Positions 21,099 to 21,251 of a stretch of 21,251 nt of DNA are shown here, piece by piece. Every line of letters starts with the position of its first letter. Position 1 is the stretch's first letter. This stretch comes from a virus. The notes under the pieces are model-generated. The model was not told where the DNA came from and made no database searches. It saw only the letters and a program-made list of their open reading frames with translations. The stretch lies in the IMG/VR virus record IMGVR_UViG_3300048672_000201, positions 1 through 21,251 of that record; one strand, given 5' to 3'. Both the position numbers and the translations under genes were made by a program.

Positions 21099-21099
21099 A

Positions 21100-21217
21100 A
21101 ACATCTAACCAGCTTGAACTAGGTCTTAGCAACCTAGAGTAGCAGCCAAAGTAAAGCCTAGCAAAAATTGTAAGTTGATAAAACCCTGCTTTATGGGGGT
21201 CAGGCTGGTTAGATGTT
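21100..21217. repeat. Long inverted repeat with inner hairpin, possible structured RNA
   Basis: The last 176 bases hold no gene. A perfect 14-bp inverted repeat (21100-21113 with 21204-21217) extends to about 18 pairs in RNA with one G-U. Inside, CTAGGT (21119-21124) and ACCTAG (21132-21137) form a second perfect stem, and ACCC/GGGT near 21182-21200 a third. Its loop shares 13 bases (21178-21190) with the loop at 15708-15720. It could be a small RNA, an origin-like or recombination element. Confidence 0.45.
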
Positions 21218-21251
21218 GATGATTCCTGTTTAGGGGCGATATGTAAAAGTC

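Noticed and set aside
21100-21217. tRNA gene in the cloverleaf-like right end
   Set aside because: No T-loop GTTC-type motif, anticodon arm or CCA-like end; stem lengths do not fit a tRNA.
1-21251. CRISPR array or insertion sequence
   Set aside because: No regularly spaced repeats of CRISPR length and no transposase-like frame were seen.

Overview
The window is about 21 kb of a double-stranded DNA phage genome or prophage. Apart from one gene at the far right, every gene reads on the minus strand, so biological order runs from high to low coordinates. The package (P22-type portal, PBSX-type large terminase, SU10/DUF5309-type capsid protein, gp4-like adaptor, gp10-like tail protein, no long-tail genes seen) points to a short-tailed podovirus. 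NinG, a Q-like protein, a Cro-like repressor at a divergent promoter and strong Shine-Dalgarno sites suggest a proteobacterial host and a lambdoid, probably temperate, lifestyle. Host genus cannot be fixed from sequence, and no integrase, holin or recognisable CI repressor lies in the window.

Right end (about 20.5-21.25 kb): a divergent control region. A small Cro/CI-like HTH gene starts leftward under a promoter overlapped by two TTGC/GCAA palindromes. An unrecognised 122-aa gene starts rightward from a good promoter and is followed by a non-coding stretch with strong inverted repeats.

Early region (20.5-15.8 kb): tightly overlapping small genes (two GVY/W-G-W paralogues, a zinc-ribbon protein, a coiled-coil protein, NinG), a terminator, a possible second promoter, then a large SNF2 helicase-DNA methyltransferase fusion and small zinc/HTH proteins. 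A very strong terminator-like hairpin (15652-15737) stands directly before the replication genes.

Replication and middle region (15.6-11.6 kb): an O/DnaD-like initiator, an unknown protein, a DnaB/gp4-type helicase, six or so small proteins (winged-helix, S4-like) and a Q-like antiterminator. Just after Q comes a candidate late promoter (11594-11622), a terminator, a 65-aa ORF, a second near-copy of the terminator and a structured leader: a lambdoid Q / PR' / tR' layout.

Late region (11.1 kb to the left edge): small and large terminase, portal, two small proteins, scaffold, capsid protein, putative decoration protein, small connector-region proteins, adaptor, tail fibre, DUF4376 protein, a permuted papain-like enzyme, and a gp10-like tail protein cut by the left edge. 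Small GNRA/UUCG hairpins sit in several of the few real intergenic gaps of this operon. The most notable items are the helicase-methyltransferase fusion, terminators placed where no promoter can follow them (implying antitermination), and the repeated promoter/operator block shared by the early promoter and the methyltransferase gene.
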